The position numbers and the translations under genes are program-made. From contig JABAZA010000004.1 of the NCBI GenBank assembly GCA_018608725.1, forward strand, positions 1 to 32,324: 32,324 nt of DNA. Direction: 5' to 3'. Under the pieces are notes generated by a model that did no database searches, was not told where the DNA came from, and worked only from the letters and a program-made list of their open reading frames with translations. This document shows, in pieces, positions 7,581 to 15,822 of this stretch. Each line of letters begins with the position of its first letter. The first letter of the stretch is position 1. This DNA comes from Flavobacteriaceae bacterium (lineage in GTDB: Bacteria; Bacteroidota; Bacteroidia; Flavobacteriales; Flavobacteriaceae).

Positions 7581-8554
7581 TACAAGTAGGAATTATAGGA
7601 GGCGCAGGGTACACCGCTGGAGAATTGATTCGATTGTTACGCGTTCATTCTAAAACAGAAATTAATTTTGTTTATAGTACATCAAGTGCAGGTAAAAAAC
7701 TAAGTGCTATTCATCAGGATTTAGTAGGCTCGACAGAGCAACGTTTTACGGATACAATCAATACAGATGTAGATGTTGTATTTCTCTGTTTAGGGCATGG
7801 AAATTCAAAACTATTTTTAGAAAACAACACCTTTTCTAAAGCGACTAAAATTATTGATTTATCAAACGATTTTAGGCTCACACCCGATGCGATATTCCAA
7901 AACAAACATTTTGTATATGGCTTGCCAGAATTGAATAAAACAGCCATTCAATCCGCTCAGTACATCGCTAATCCAGGGTGTTTTGCAACGGCTATTCAAT
8001 TGGCAATTTTACCTTTAGCAGCCAATGGATTGATAAAAGATGCAATTCATGTCAATGCTGTTACAGGAGCCACAGGTGCGGGAACTGCCTTGTCAGCAAC
8101 CACTCATTTTACGTGGCGAGTGGATAATTTTTCTCATTATAAAGCTTTTAACCACCAGCATTTGGGTGAAATCCATCAATCGGTAGATTCACTTCAAGAG
8201 GGCTTGCAGAGTAAAATTCATTTTATTCCCAATAGAGGGAATTTTTCGAGAGGAATTTTTGCTACGCTCTATACAAACTATGATGGTAGTTTAGAGGCTG
8301 CAAAAACCCTTTTTAAAAGCTATTATAAACATGCTGAATTTACGACTGTTTCTGAAGATCCCTTGCATTTGAAACAAGTAGTCAATACCAATAAATGTTT
8401 ATTGCATTTAGAAGTGCATGATGGAAAATTACTGATTACAAGTGCAATCGACAATTTACTCAAAGGAGCATCGGGTCAAGCGGTTCACAATATGAATTTA
8501 ATGTTTGGTTTTGAAGCCGATTTGGGATTACAACTTAAAGCTAATTATTTTTAA
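7577..8554 (+). CDS. argC: N-acyl-gamma-glutamyl-phosphate reductase
   Basis: NADPH-dependent reduction of N-acetyl- (or N-succinyl-) glutamyl phosphate to the semialdehyde. N-terminal Rossmann fold GIIGGAGYTAGELIRLL, the DLSNDFR strand, and the catalytic cysteine in ANPGCFATAI (C135). The following HVNAVTGATGAGTAL and FNHQHLGEI carry the conserved acid/base region. 325 aa, normal for the short argC type. It overlaps argG by 4 bp, and proC begins 11 bp after it. Confidence 0.95.
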   Translation: MIQVGIIGGAGYTAGELIRLLRVHSKTEINFVYSTSSAGKKLSAIHQDLVGSTEQRFTDTINTDVDVVFLCLGHGNSKLFLENNTFSKATKIIDLSNDFRLTPDAIFQNKHFVYGLPELNKTAIQSAQYIANPGCFATAIQLAILPLAANGLIKDAIHVNAVTGATGAGTALSATTHFTWRVDNFSHYKAFNHQHLGEIHQSVDSLQEGLQSKIHFIPNRGNFSRGIFATLYTNYDGSLEAAKTLFKSYYKHAEFTTVSEDPLHLKQVVNTNKCLLHLEVHDGKLLITSAIDNLLKGASGQAVHNMNLMFGFEADLGLQLKANYF

Positions 8555-8565
8555 ATAACAACAGT

Positions 8566-9360
8566 ATGAAAATAGCAATCATCGGCACAGGAAATTTAGG
8601 AAGCTCTATTGCCAAAGGTCTCATTACAAACAATGCGATTACAACCTTATACCTCACCAAACGAAACCTCAGTAGTTTAGTAAATTTCGAAGGTTACAAA
8701 AATGTATTTCTAACAGCTGACAACAAAGAAGCAATTCAGCAATCGGATATTATTATTTTTGCCGTTCAACCGGCTCATTTAGAAAAAATTCTAACGGAAG
8801 TTCAACCCTTTTTAACAGAGAAACATGTGTTGATTTCTACCATCACAGGGTTTTCTATTTCAAGTATCGAAGGTCTTGTAGGATCGGATCAATTTATCAT
8901 TCGTGCAATGCCAAATACAGCTATTGCTGTTGGAAAATCCATGACTTGTCTTTGTAGCAATGAAAAGGGGAAACAACGTTTAGCAATTGCTGAAGCCATT
9001 TTTAACCGTTTGGGGACGACCATCTCAATTCCTGAACAACAAATGCAAGCCGCTACCGTCGTTTGTGCTAGTGGAATTGCCTTTTGGATGCGGTTGATTC
9101 GTGCCACAACACAAGCCGCTATTCAACTTGGATTTGATGCTGAAGAGGCTCAAAAACTCGCCATGTTTACCTGTGAAGGTGCCGCCAATTTGTTGATTAC
9201 TTCCGGAAATCACCCGGAGCAAGAAATAGACAGAGTCACCACGCCAAATGGATGTACTATTGAAGGACTGAACGAAATGGAACACAAAGGGTTGAGCTCC
9301 TCGCTTATCCAAGGAATGGTTGCCTCATTTGATAAAATTAACAGTATTAAAGCCCAGTAA
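8566..9360 (+). CDS. proC: Pyrroline-5-carboxylate reductase
   Basis: Reduces pyrroline-5-carboxylate to proline with NAD(P)H. Rossmann motif IAIIGTGNLGSSIAKGL at the N-terminus, FAVQP, IIRAMPNTAIAVGKSMTCLC (conserved RAMPN), and the C-terminal signature region DRVTTPNGCTIEGLNEME. 264 aa, typical. It lies between argC and argD in the same tight operon (11 bp and 2 bp gaps), so arginine and proline synthesis from glutamate are controlled together here. It lacks any Shine-Dalgarno sequence, as do its neighbours. Confidence 0.94.
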   Translation: MKIAIIGTGNLGSSIAKGLITNNAITTLYLTKRNLSSLVNFEGYKNVFLTADNKEAIQQSDIIIFAVQPAHLEKILTEVQPFLTEKHVLISTITGFSISSIEGLVGSDQFIIRAMPNTAIAVGKSMTCLCSNEKGKQRLAIAEAIFNRLGTTISIPEQQMQAATVVCASGIAFWMRLIRATTQAAIQLGFDAEEAQKLAMFTCEGAANLLITSGNHPEQEIDRVTTPNGCTIEGLNEMEHKGLSSSLIQGMVASFDKINSIKAQ

Positions 9361-9362
9361 TT

Positions 9363-10487
9363 ATGAGTTTATTCGATGTATATCCACTTTATAATGTAAC
9401 TCCTGTAAAAGCAAAAGATGTTTTTGTTTATGACGATAAAGGGGCTCAATATTTGGATCTTTACGGAGGGCATGCAGTGATTTCAATTGGGCATTCCCAT
9501 CCTGTTTATGTGAATGCGTTGACGAATCAACTTCAAAAAATAGGGTTCTATAGCAATGCTGTACAAAATCCACTTCAAACCAAGTTAGCAGACCGACTCG
9601 AAGCGTTTTCAGGATGCAAAAATTATGACTTGTTTATGTGTAGTTCAGGAGCAGAAGCCAATGAAAATGCTCTGAAGTTGGCATCATTTCATACCAATAA
9701 ATCGACTGTGATTGCATTTGAAAATTCTTTTCATGGACGTACTTCGGCCTGTGTAGCAGCGACAGATAACCCCAAAATTGTAGCACCTATAAACGCTCAA
9801 CAACAAGTCCGTTTTTTACCACTCGGAGACTTAGATTTAGTAGAAATCACTTTAAAATCTGAGCCTGTATGTGCCATCATTATCGAGTGTGTTCAAGGAG
9901 TTGGTGGACTCGATGAAAGCACTACCGAGTTTTATAAAGGACTGGAATTACTCTGTCAGAGACACAATACGGTCTTAATAGCCGATGAGGTACAATCGGG
10001 TTTTGGACGTACGGGTGATTTTTTCGCATTTCAAAAACATGGAATTACACCACATATTATTTCAATGGCAAAGGGGATGGGTAACGGATTTCCTGTAGGT
10101 GGTATTTTGATTCATCCTTCTATCAAAGCGTCTCATGGATTGTTGGGAACTACTTTTGGTGGAAACCATTTAGCAAGTACTGCAACCCTTGCTGTTTTGG
10201 AGGTTTTGGAGTCTGAAAATTTAATGCAAAATGCAAGAGAGATGTCAGCGTATTTTATTGAAAAAGCCAAATCAATCCCCAAATTAAAAAAACTCAAAGG
10301 ACGTGGCTTAATGCTCGGATTAGAGTTTGACTTTCCTGTTGCAACCCTTCGTAAAAAATTACTTTTTGATTGTTTTTTATTTACGGGAAGTTCTAAAAAC
10401 CCAAATTTGATTCGAATTTTACCTCCCTTAACAATAAAAAAGGAACACATTGATTTATTTTTTAAAGCCTTAGCAGAAAAATTATAA
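9363..10487 (+). CDS. argD: Acyl-ornithine aminotransferase (class III, PLP)
   Basis: Converts the N-acyl-glutamate semialdehyde to N-acyl-ornithine using glutamate and pyridoxal phosphate. Seen: YLDLYGGHAVISIGHSHP, SSGAEANENALKLA (phosphate-binding), FENSFHGRT, IADEVQSGFGRTG (PLP ring Asp208), SMAKGMGNGFPVGG with the Schiff-base Lys237, and TTFGGNHLA. At 374 aa it is somewhat shorter than many ArgD proteins (near 400) but lacks no motif. Class III enzymes of this kind can also use ornithine or succinyl-ornithine; operon context fixes the pathway but not the acyl group. Confidence 0.94.
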   Translation: MSLFDVYPLYNVTPVKAKDVFVYDDKGAQYLDLYGGHAVISIGHSHPVYVNALTNQLQKIGFYSNAVQNPLQTKLADRLEAFSGCKNYDLFMCSSGAEANENALKLASFHTNKSTVIAFENSFHGRTSACVAATDNPKIVAPINAQQQVRFLPLGDLDLVEITLKSEPVCAIIIECVQGVGGLDESTTEFYKGLELLCQRHNTVLIADEVQSGFGRTGDFFAFQKHGITPHIISMAKGMGNGFPVGGILIHPSIKASHGLLGTTFGGNHLASTATLAVLEVLESENLMQNAREMSAYFIEKAKSIPKLKKLKGRGLMLGLEFDFPVATLRKKLLFDCFLFTGSSKNPNLIRILPPLTIKKEHIDLFFKALAEKL

Positions 10488-10512
10488 ATCACTAAATAAG
10501 ACATCTATACCT

Positions 10513-11448
10513 ATGAATAATTATATAAATATTAAGGACCTTCCATCAGTTGAATTGGCAGTTCAAGAAGCTATTTCTTTAAAATCCGACCCCAATAAAT
10601 ACCGAAGTTTAGGAACACACAAAACTTTAGTGATGTTGTTTTTTAATGCAAGCCTTCGGACACGATTAAGCACTGAAAAAGCAGCTAAACAATTAGGTAT
10701 GGATGTGATTGTGTTGAATGTAACCGACGCATGGCAATTAGAATTTGATTCTGGTGTTATCATGAACCTCGATAAATCAGAGCATGTCAAAGAAGCTGCA
10801 CAAGTGATTTCGCAATACGCAGATATTTTAGCGGTCCGTGCCTTTCCATCATTAAAAGATAAAGAGAAAGATTTATCGGAGTGGATTATCACAAGTTTTG
10901 TTAACTATGCGACAGTGCCTATCGTTAATATGGAAAGTGCGACTGGGCATCCGCTTCAGGCATTAGCCGATGCGATTACTATTGAAGAATTAAAAACTAA
11001 ATCAAAACCCAAAGTAGTGCTTTCATGGGCGCCACACCCCAAAGCATTGCCTCATGCCGTTGCCAATTCATTTATAGAAATAATGCAAACAATTGATGTT
11101 GATTTCACGATCACTCACCCCGAAGGCTATGAGCTACATCCAGATATTGTAAAAGACACCTCTGTTGTTTATGACCAAGAAGCAGCACTCAAAGATGCTG
11201 ATTTTGTGTATGTAAAAAACTGGAGTAACTACAAAGACTATGGCAAAATAACCTCTGAAGACTCCAGTTGGATGATGACCCAAAAAAAATTGAAAACAGC
11301 TAAATTTATGCACTGCCTCCCAGTCCGACGAAATGTAGTGGTAGAAGATGCAGTTATAGATAGTGAGCAATCCATTGTGATTGCTCAATCAAATAATAGG
11401 ACTTATGCAGCGCAAGTGGTCTTGAAAAAAATTCTTGAAAATGGATAA
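10513..11448 (+). CDS. argF': N-acyl-L-ornithine carbamoyltransferase (argF' type, possibly N-succinylornithine-specific)
   Basis: Transfers carbamoyl from carbamoyl phosphate to N-acylated ornithine rather than free ornithine. Carbamoyl-phosphate motif SLRTRLS (S47-S53), the NVTDAWQLEF stretch typical of the acyl-ornithine subfamily, ATGHPLQALADAITIEE (HPLQ), the WAPHPKALPHAVANS motif, HPEGYEL, and the C-terminal MHCLPVRRN. 311 aa. In published work on this family the residue corresponding to S89 (context IMNLDKSEH) is Glu in the acetylornithine enzyme of Xanthomonas and Pro in the succinylornithine enzyme of Bacteroides, and substituting Ser for Glu was reported to shift specificity to the succinyl substrate. 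S89 therefore hints at succinylornithine; my alignment is by eye. Confidence 0.9.
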   Translation: MNNYINIKDLPSVELAVQEAISLKSDPNKYRSLGTHKTLVMLFFNASLRTRLSTEKAAKQLGMDVIVLNVTDAWQLEFDSGVIMNLDKSEHVKEAAQVISQYADILAVRAFPSLKDKEKDLSEWIITSFVNYATVPIVNMESATGHPLQALADAITIEELKTKSKPKVVLSWAPHPKALPHAVANSFIEIMQTIDVDFTITHPEGYELHPDIVKDTSVVYDQEAALKDADFVYVKNWSNYKDYGKITSEDSSWMMTQKKLKTAKFMHCLPVRRNVVVEDAVIDSEQSIVIAQSNNRTYAAQVVLKKILENG

Positions 11449-12229
11449 GCTAAAAACACTAAAAATCGTTAAAATAGGAGGTAATGTGATTGATAATCCC
11501 CAAGAACTTACTTCATTTCTAACGGTATTTTCATCGATTAAAGGGCCTAAAATCTTAGTGCATGGCGGCGGAAAATCGGCAACAGCCTTAGCAAATCAAA
11601 CGGGGGTGGAGGTACAAATGATTGAAGGCAGACGTATTACGGATGCTGCGACTTTAGAATTGATTACGATGGTTTATGCGGGTAAAATTAACAAAACAAT
11701 TGTTGCTCAATTACAAGCTTTGGACTGCAATGCACTTGGGTTTACAGGTGCGGATGGTAATTCTATAACTTCTGAAAAACGCCCTGTTTCAACTATAGAC
11801 TATGGCTTTGTTGGGGATGTTAAAAACGTAGAAATTTCCATTTTGGACTTGTTATTAGAACAAGGAATTTCTCCTGTATTTTGTGCAATTACCCACGATG
11901 CAAATGGACAACTTTTAAACACAAATGCAGATACCATTGCTTCTGAACTGGCCATCGCCTTTTCTTCACAATATAAAGTGGAGTTGTATTATTGTTTTGA
12001 AAAAAAGGGGGTTTTAAAAGATGTTAATGACGAGGATTCTGTTATTCAAACCATTACACAATCGTCTTATAAAGAATTGTTAGACGCTCAATTAATTTTC
12101 TCGGGGATGCTCCCAAAATTAAATAATTGTTTTCATGCTTTAAATCATAAAGTATCTAAAGTATGCATCGGTACACCAGAAATGTTGCTTAATTCTGAAG
12201 CAATTTTCACAACACTCACCATCCAATGA
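11441..12229 (+). CDS. argB: N-acylglutamate kinase
   Basis: Phosphorylates N-acetyl- (or N-succinyl-) glutamate on the side-chain carboxylate. Amino-acid kinase fold with KIVKIGGNVID (K11, G13, G14), ILVHGGGKSATAL (HGGG 41-44), the IEGRRITDAATLELI segment, ALGFTGADGNSI, NTNADTIASELA, and the lysine-bearing SGMLPKLNNC motif near the end. I use ATG 11441 (MDKLKTLKIVKIGG), which overlaps the argF' end by 8 bp and gives 262 aa; a TTG two codons upstream (11435) is possible but unnecessary. It overlaps argE by 4 bp (ATGA). Confidence 0.93.
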   Translation: MDKLKTLKIVKIGGNVIDNPQELTSFLTVFSSIKGPKILVHGGGKSATALANQTGVEVQMIEGRRITDAATLELITMVYAGKINKTIVAQLQALDCNALGFTGADGNSITSEKRPVSTIDYGFVGDVKNVEISILDLLLEQGISPVFCAITHDANGQLLNTNADTIASELAIAFSSQYKVELYYCFEKKGVLKDVNDEDSVIQTITQSSYKELLDAQLIFSGMLPKLNNCFHALNHKVSKVCIGTPEMLLNSEAIFTTLTIQ

Positions 12230-13290
12230 CCTTAGAAAATTTAACAACATCCGCTATTCAATTATTAAAAGATTTAATTGAAATTCCTTCGTTTTCTTCT
12301 GAAGAGCATTTGACTGCTGCACGTATCGAAGCTTGGTTCATTAATTATAAGATTCCATTTCAACGCACTCAAAATAATATTTGGGCTACCAATGCCGATT
12401 TTGATCCGTCCAAACCAACCCTGCTTTTAAATTCGCATCACGATACCGTGAAACCAAATAATGGATATACCAAAGATCCTTTCAAAGCACAGGTCGAGGA
12501 TGGGAAGTTGTTTGGGTTGGGAAGTAATGACGCCGGCGGTTGTTTAGTTTCATTGATGGCGACATTCACATATTTTTATGCCCATAAAAATCTAAATTAT
12601 AACTTGGTTATTGTTGCTTCTGCCGAAGAAGAGAGTAGTGGAGATGCGGGTTTGAATAGTATGTTGTCTATCATTCCAAAAATAGATGTCGCCATTGTTG
12701 GAGAGCCGACTTTAATGCAACTTGCTGTGGCCGAAAAAGGCTTGGTGGTTTTTGATGCATTGGTTAAAGGAACGCCTGGGCATGCTGCACATCCTAATAC
12801 TGATAATGCAATTTATAATACAATTGAAGTTTTACAATGGTTTAAAGACTTTCGTTTCGAAAAAGACTCAGATTCTTTAGGTCCTGTGAAAATGACCGTT
12901 ACGCAAATCAATGCCGGAAAGCAACACAATGCCATTCCGGCCGCCGTTGAACTCGTTGTGGATGTGCGTGTTAATGATCAATATAGCAATAAAGAAATTG
13001 TTGAAATTCTTCAAAAACAAGCTCCTTGTGATTCAATAAACCCTAGAGGTTTAAAATTAAACTCTTCCTCAATTCCTGTGGATCATCCGTTGGTTCAAGC
13101 AGGGATTGCATTGGGACGTGAGACCTATGGATCGCCAACACTTTCAGATCAATCGGTGTTGAGTTGTCCGTCATTAAAATTAGGTCCTGGAGATAGCACA
13201 CGTTCTCATACTGCCGATGAATTCATTTATGTAAAAGAAATTGAAGAAGGCATTACATTATACATTCAATTATTAACTAAAATACTCTAA
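12226..13290 (+). CDS. argE: M20 family N-acyl-citrulline/ornithine deacylase
   Basis: Zinc/cobalt-dependent amidohydrolase of family M20 that removes the acyl group from the arginine precursor; with an argF'-type pathway the substrate would be N-acyl-citrulline. Metal motifs seen: LNSHHDTV (H71, D73), GSNDAGG (bridging D102), ASAEEESSG (catalytic Glu 134-136), VGEPT, and a His in the SHTADEF motif at the C-terminus. A dimerisation domain with GTPGHAAHP is present. 354 aa. It overlaps argB by 4 bp, and argH begins 2 bp after its stop. Related dipeptidases look similar; the operon supports the arginine role. Confidence 0.9.
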   Translation: MTLENLTTSAIQLLKDLIEIPSFSSEEHLTAARIEAWFINYKIPFQRTQNNIWATNADFDPSKPTLLLNSHHDTVKPNNGYTKDPFKAQVEDGKLFGLGSNDAGGCLVSLMATFTYFYAHKNLNYNLVIVASAEEESSGDAGLNSMLSIIPKIDVAIVGEPTLMQLAVAEKGLVVFDALVKGTPGHAAHPNTDNAIYNTIEVLQWFKDFRFEKDSDSLGPVKMTVTQINAGKQHNAIPAAVELVVDVRVNDQYSNKEIVEILQKQAPCDSINPRGLKLNSSSIPVDHPLVQAGIALGRETYGSPTLSDQSVLSCPSLKLGPGDSTRSHTADEFIYVKEIEEGITLYIQLLTKIL

Positions 13291-13292
13291 TT

Positions 13293-14567
13293 ATGAAACT
13301 TTGGGATAAAGGGATTTCAATTGATAAAATAATCGAAAAATTTACTGTCGGAAACGATAGAGAGATTGATCTTAAAATTGCGAGGTATGACATTCAAGCT
13401 TCCTTAGCACATGCCCAAATGTTGGTTAAGATTGGACTTCTCACTTCTGAAGAACTTAGCAAAATAGAAGCCGTGTTTGACACCCTTCAATCTCAGCTAA
13501 GTGATGGCACATTTGAAATTGATGCTCAGTTTGAAGATATTCACTCCAAGTTGGAGTATGAACTCACCAAAACCTTAGGAGATACAGGAAAAAAAATTCA
13601 TACAGCACGCTCCAGAAATGATCAGGTTTTAGTGGCTTTACAGTTATATTACAAAGATAATTTAGGCACCATACAACATAAAACTAAAACCTTTTTTGAA
13701 ACTTTGATCGCCTTAGCAGATACACATAAATCAGCAGTATTGCCAGGGTACACACATTTGCAAGTGGCAATGCCTTCTTCTTTTGGTTTGTGGTTTTCTG
13801 CTTATGCGGAATCGCTTATTGACGATGTGTATGTTTTACAAGCGGTTCAAAAAGTAGTGGATCAAAACCCTCTAGGATCAGCAGCAGGCTATGGAAGTTC
13901 ATTTCCAATTGATAGAGACTTTACGACCAAGGCTCTTGGTTTTAATTGCTTAAAATACAATGTGGTGGCCGCGCAAATGAGTCGTGGAAAAAATGAACGT
14001 ATTATTGCGTCTGGTTTAGGGAATTTAGCCAATACACTTGGAAAAATGGCAATGGACATTTGTTTATATATGAGTCAAAATTTTGATTTTATAGGGTTTC
14101 CAGAGGCGTTGACAACGGGCAGCAGTATCATGCCTCATAAGAAGAATCCGGATGTTTTTGAGTTGATCCGCGGAAAATGTAATAAGCTTCAAAGTTTAGA
14201 AACGGAGATGCTTTTGATTACCAATAATTTGCCAAGTGGATACCATCGCGATTTTCAGTTATTGAAAGAACACATGATCCAAGGGTTTGAAGAATTGGAA
14301 TCAATTTTGGAAATTTTCAATTATGCCATTCAGCAAATCCAAGTTAAAACAATTGATTTAAAGGATCCAAAATACCTGTATTTGTTTACGGTGGACAGTA
14401 TCAATTCTTTAGTGATGCAAGGCGCCTCGTTTAGAGAGGCTTATCAGACTATTGGCGCACAGGTACAGGATGGGACTTATAAATCAGATACAAGCATCCC
14501 ACATACACATTTAGGGAGTATTCACAATTTGGCATTGGAAGCGATTTGTGCTAAATTTCCTTTATAG
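13293..14567 (+). CDS. argH: Argininosuccinate lyase
   Basis: Final step of arginine synthesis: splits argininosuccinate into arginine and fumarate. Fumarase/aspartase superfamily signature TTGSSIMPHKKNPDVFELIR (274-293, with the catalytic serine loop S277/S278), HTARSRNDQV (substrate binding), PGYTHLQVAMP with H155, and NPLGSAAGYGSSFPIDR. 424 aa; some family members are nearer 460, but no motif is missing. It is the last gene of the nine-enzyme operon. I see no clear terminator in the 20 bp before the convergent membrane-protein gene. Confidence 0.95.
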   Translation: MKLWDKGISIDKIIEKFTVGNDREIDLKIARYDIQASLAHAQMLVKIGLLTSEELSKIEAVFDTLQSQLSDGTFEIDAQFEDIHSKLEYELTKTLGDTGKKIHTARSRNDQVLVALQLYYKDNLGTIQHKTKTFFETLIALADTHKSAVLPGYTHLQVAMPSSFGLWFSAYAESLIDDVYVLQAVQKVVDQNPLGSAAGYGSSFPIDRDFTTKALGFNCLKYNVVAAQMSRGKNERIIASGLGNLANTLGKMAMDICLYMSQNFDFIGFPEALTTGSSIMPHKKNPDVFELIRGKCNKLQSLETEMLLITNNLPSGYHRDFQLLKEHMIQGFEELESILEIFNYAIQQIQVKTIDLKDPKYLYLFTVDSINSLVMQGASFREAYQTIGAQVQDGTYKSDTSIPHTHLGSIHNLALEAICAKFPL

Positions 14568-14587
14568 AGAGGCTTATTTTTGTAAAA

Positions 14588-15670
14588 TCACAACTCCTTA
14601 GTAAGCGACTTGACAATTTTGTTATCCGATAAAAAGGCTTTTAAAATTACTTTTAAAGCCGTGTAAGTTGGTACTGCTAGAATCATTCCACTCACACCAA
14701 ATAGAATGCCTCCAATGATGATGGTCAAAAATATTTCAAGGGGGTGCGACTTCACACTTTTGGAGAAAATAACGGGTTGGCTTACAAAATTATCGATGAG
14801 TTGGGCAAAGATATAGCCAATTAACACATAAATTGATTTTGGTAAAATTTCAGATTGAAAGTCCAAGCCGAGATTGCTGCTCATTGTTAAAAAGAGCATT
14901 AAAAAACAGCCGATCATAGGACCGATATATGGAATTAGATTTAAGAGTGCACATAAAAAGGCAATCACAATACTGTTTTCGATTCCAAAAATCATCAATA
15001 TAATAGAATAGAGAATAAAAAGAATGGTGATTTGAAATACCAGACCAATAAAATAACGCGATAACAAATGTTTAATAGTTTCTAAGGATTTTTTCAGTTT
15101 GGTTTTACTTTTTTTATCGGTGAATACATAGATCGAATTTTCCATGATTTGAGTATCTCTCATCAAGAAAAAGGTGATAAATGCCACTGAAAACAAGCCA
15201 ATACTCAATGTTCCTATGGTTCCTACAATAGTATTTAAAAAGTTAGGTATCACGTTAATACTATCTAACAAGTCGTAGTGTTTGATTTCTTCAATGATGT
15301 TTATCCCGTTTGATAAAAAGAAGTCATTACTTTGATTTAATAAATCTTGAACCGTTTCTTCAAGTTGTTCCAAATTTAATAGGGAAAGATTTTCTCCTTG
15401 TTTCACAAGTAATGGAATAAAAAGACTGACGAGTCCTATGAATATCAAAAGAAAAAGGGCCATGGTAGCGACTACTGCCAAGGCATTTGGAAATTTAAAT
15501 TTCTGTTTCAAAACCAATTTCACAGGCCTTCCAACCAATGCAAGGACAGAAGCAATGGCGATATAAACTAAAACCGATTGAATTTTGTATAAAAAAACCA
15601 GTAATATACCAATTCCAATGATGATAGCAATCGTCTTTAAAATTTCTCTAGTTATAGAATTTGAATTCAT
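14588..15670 (-). CDS. AI-2E family membrane protein (permease-like)
   Basis: 360-aa inner-membrane protein of the AI-2E/TqsA/YdiK/PerM family: two N-terminal helices (residues about 10-50), a third at about 60-90, a soluble middle part with coiled-coil character (about 95-150), then about five more helices. The conserved family motif region ALLNLIPYIGPMIG and the downstream PLEIFLTIIIGGILFGVSGMILAVP are present. Family members have been linked to export of the AI-2 signal, to Na+/H+ exchange and to other transport, so no substrate should be assumed. Convergent with argH; single gene, starting ATG 15670. Confidence 0.9.
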   Translation of the reverse strand: MNSNSITREILKTIAIIIGIGILLVFLYKIQSVLVYIAIASVLALVGRPVKLVLKQKFKFPNALAVVATMALFLLIFIGLVSLFIPLLVKQGENLSLLNLEQLEETVQDLLNQSNDFFLSNGINIIEEIKHYDLLDSINVIPNFLNTIVGTIGTLSIGLFSVAFITFFLMRDTQIMENSIYVFTDKKSKTKLKKSLETIKHLLSRYFIGLVFQITILFILYSIILMIFGIENSIVIAFLCALLNLIPYIGPMIGCFLMLFLTMSSNLGLDFQSEILPKSIYVLIGYIFAQLIDNFVSQPVIFSKSVKSHPLEIFLTIIIGGILFGVSGMILAVPTYTALKVILKAFLSDNKIVKSLTKEL

Positions 15671-15822
15671 CAGTTTAATATTTGGTATAAATGTAGCGAA
15701 AATTTAAAAATGAACGACAAAATCACTCCTAGTTTCTTTGAAAACAGTTAATTAAAAAGGTTAATTTTTGTATCAATATTTTATCTATTTTTACAGTAAT
15801 AAATTAACCAATAAACTTTTTT

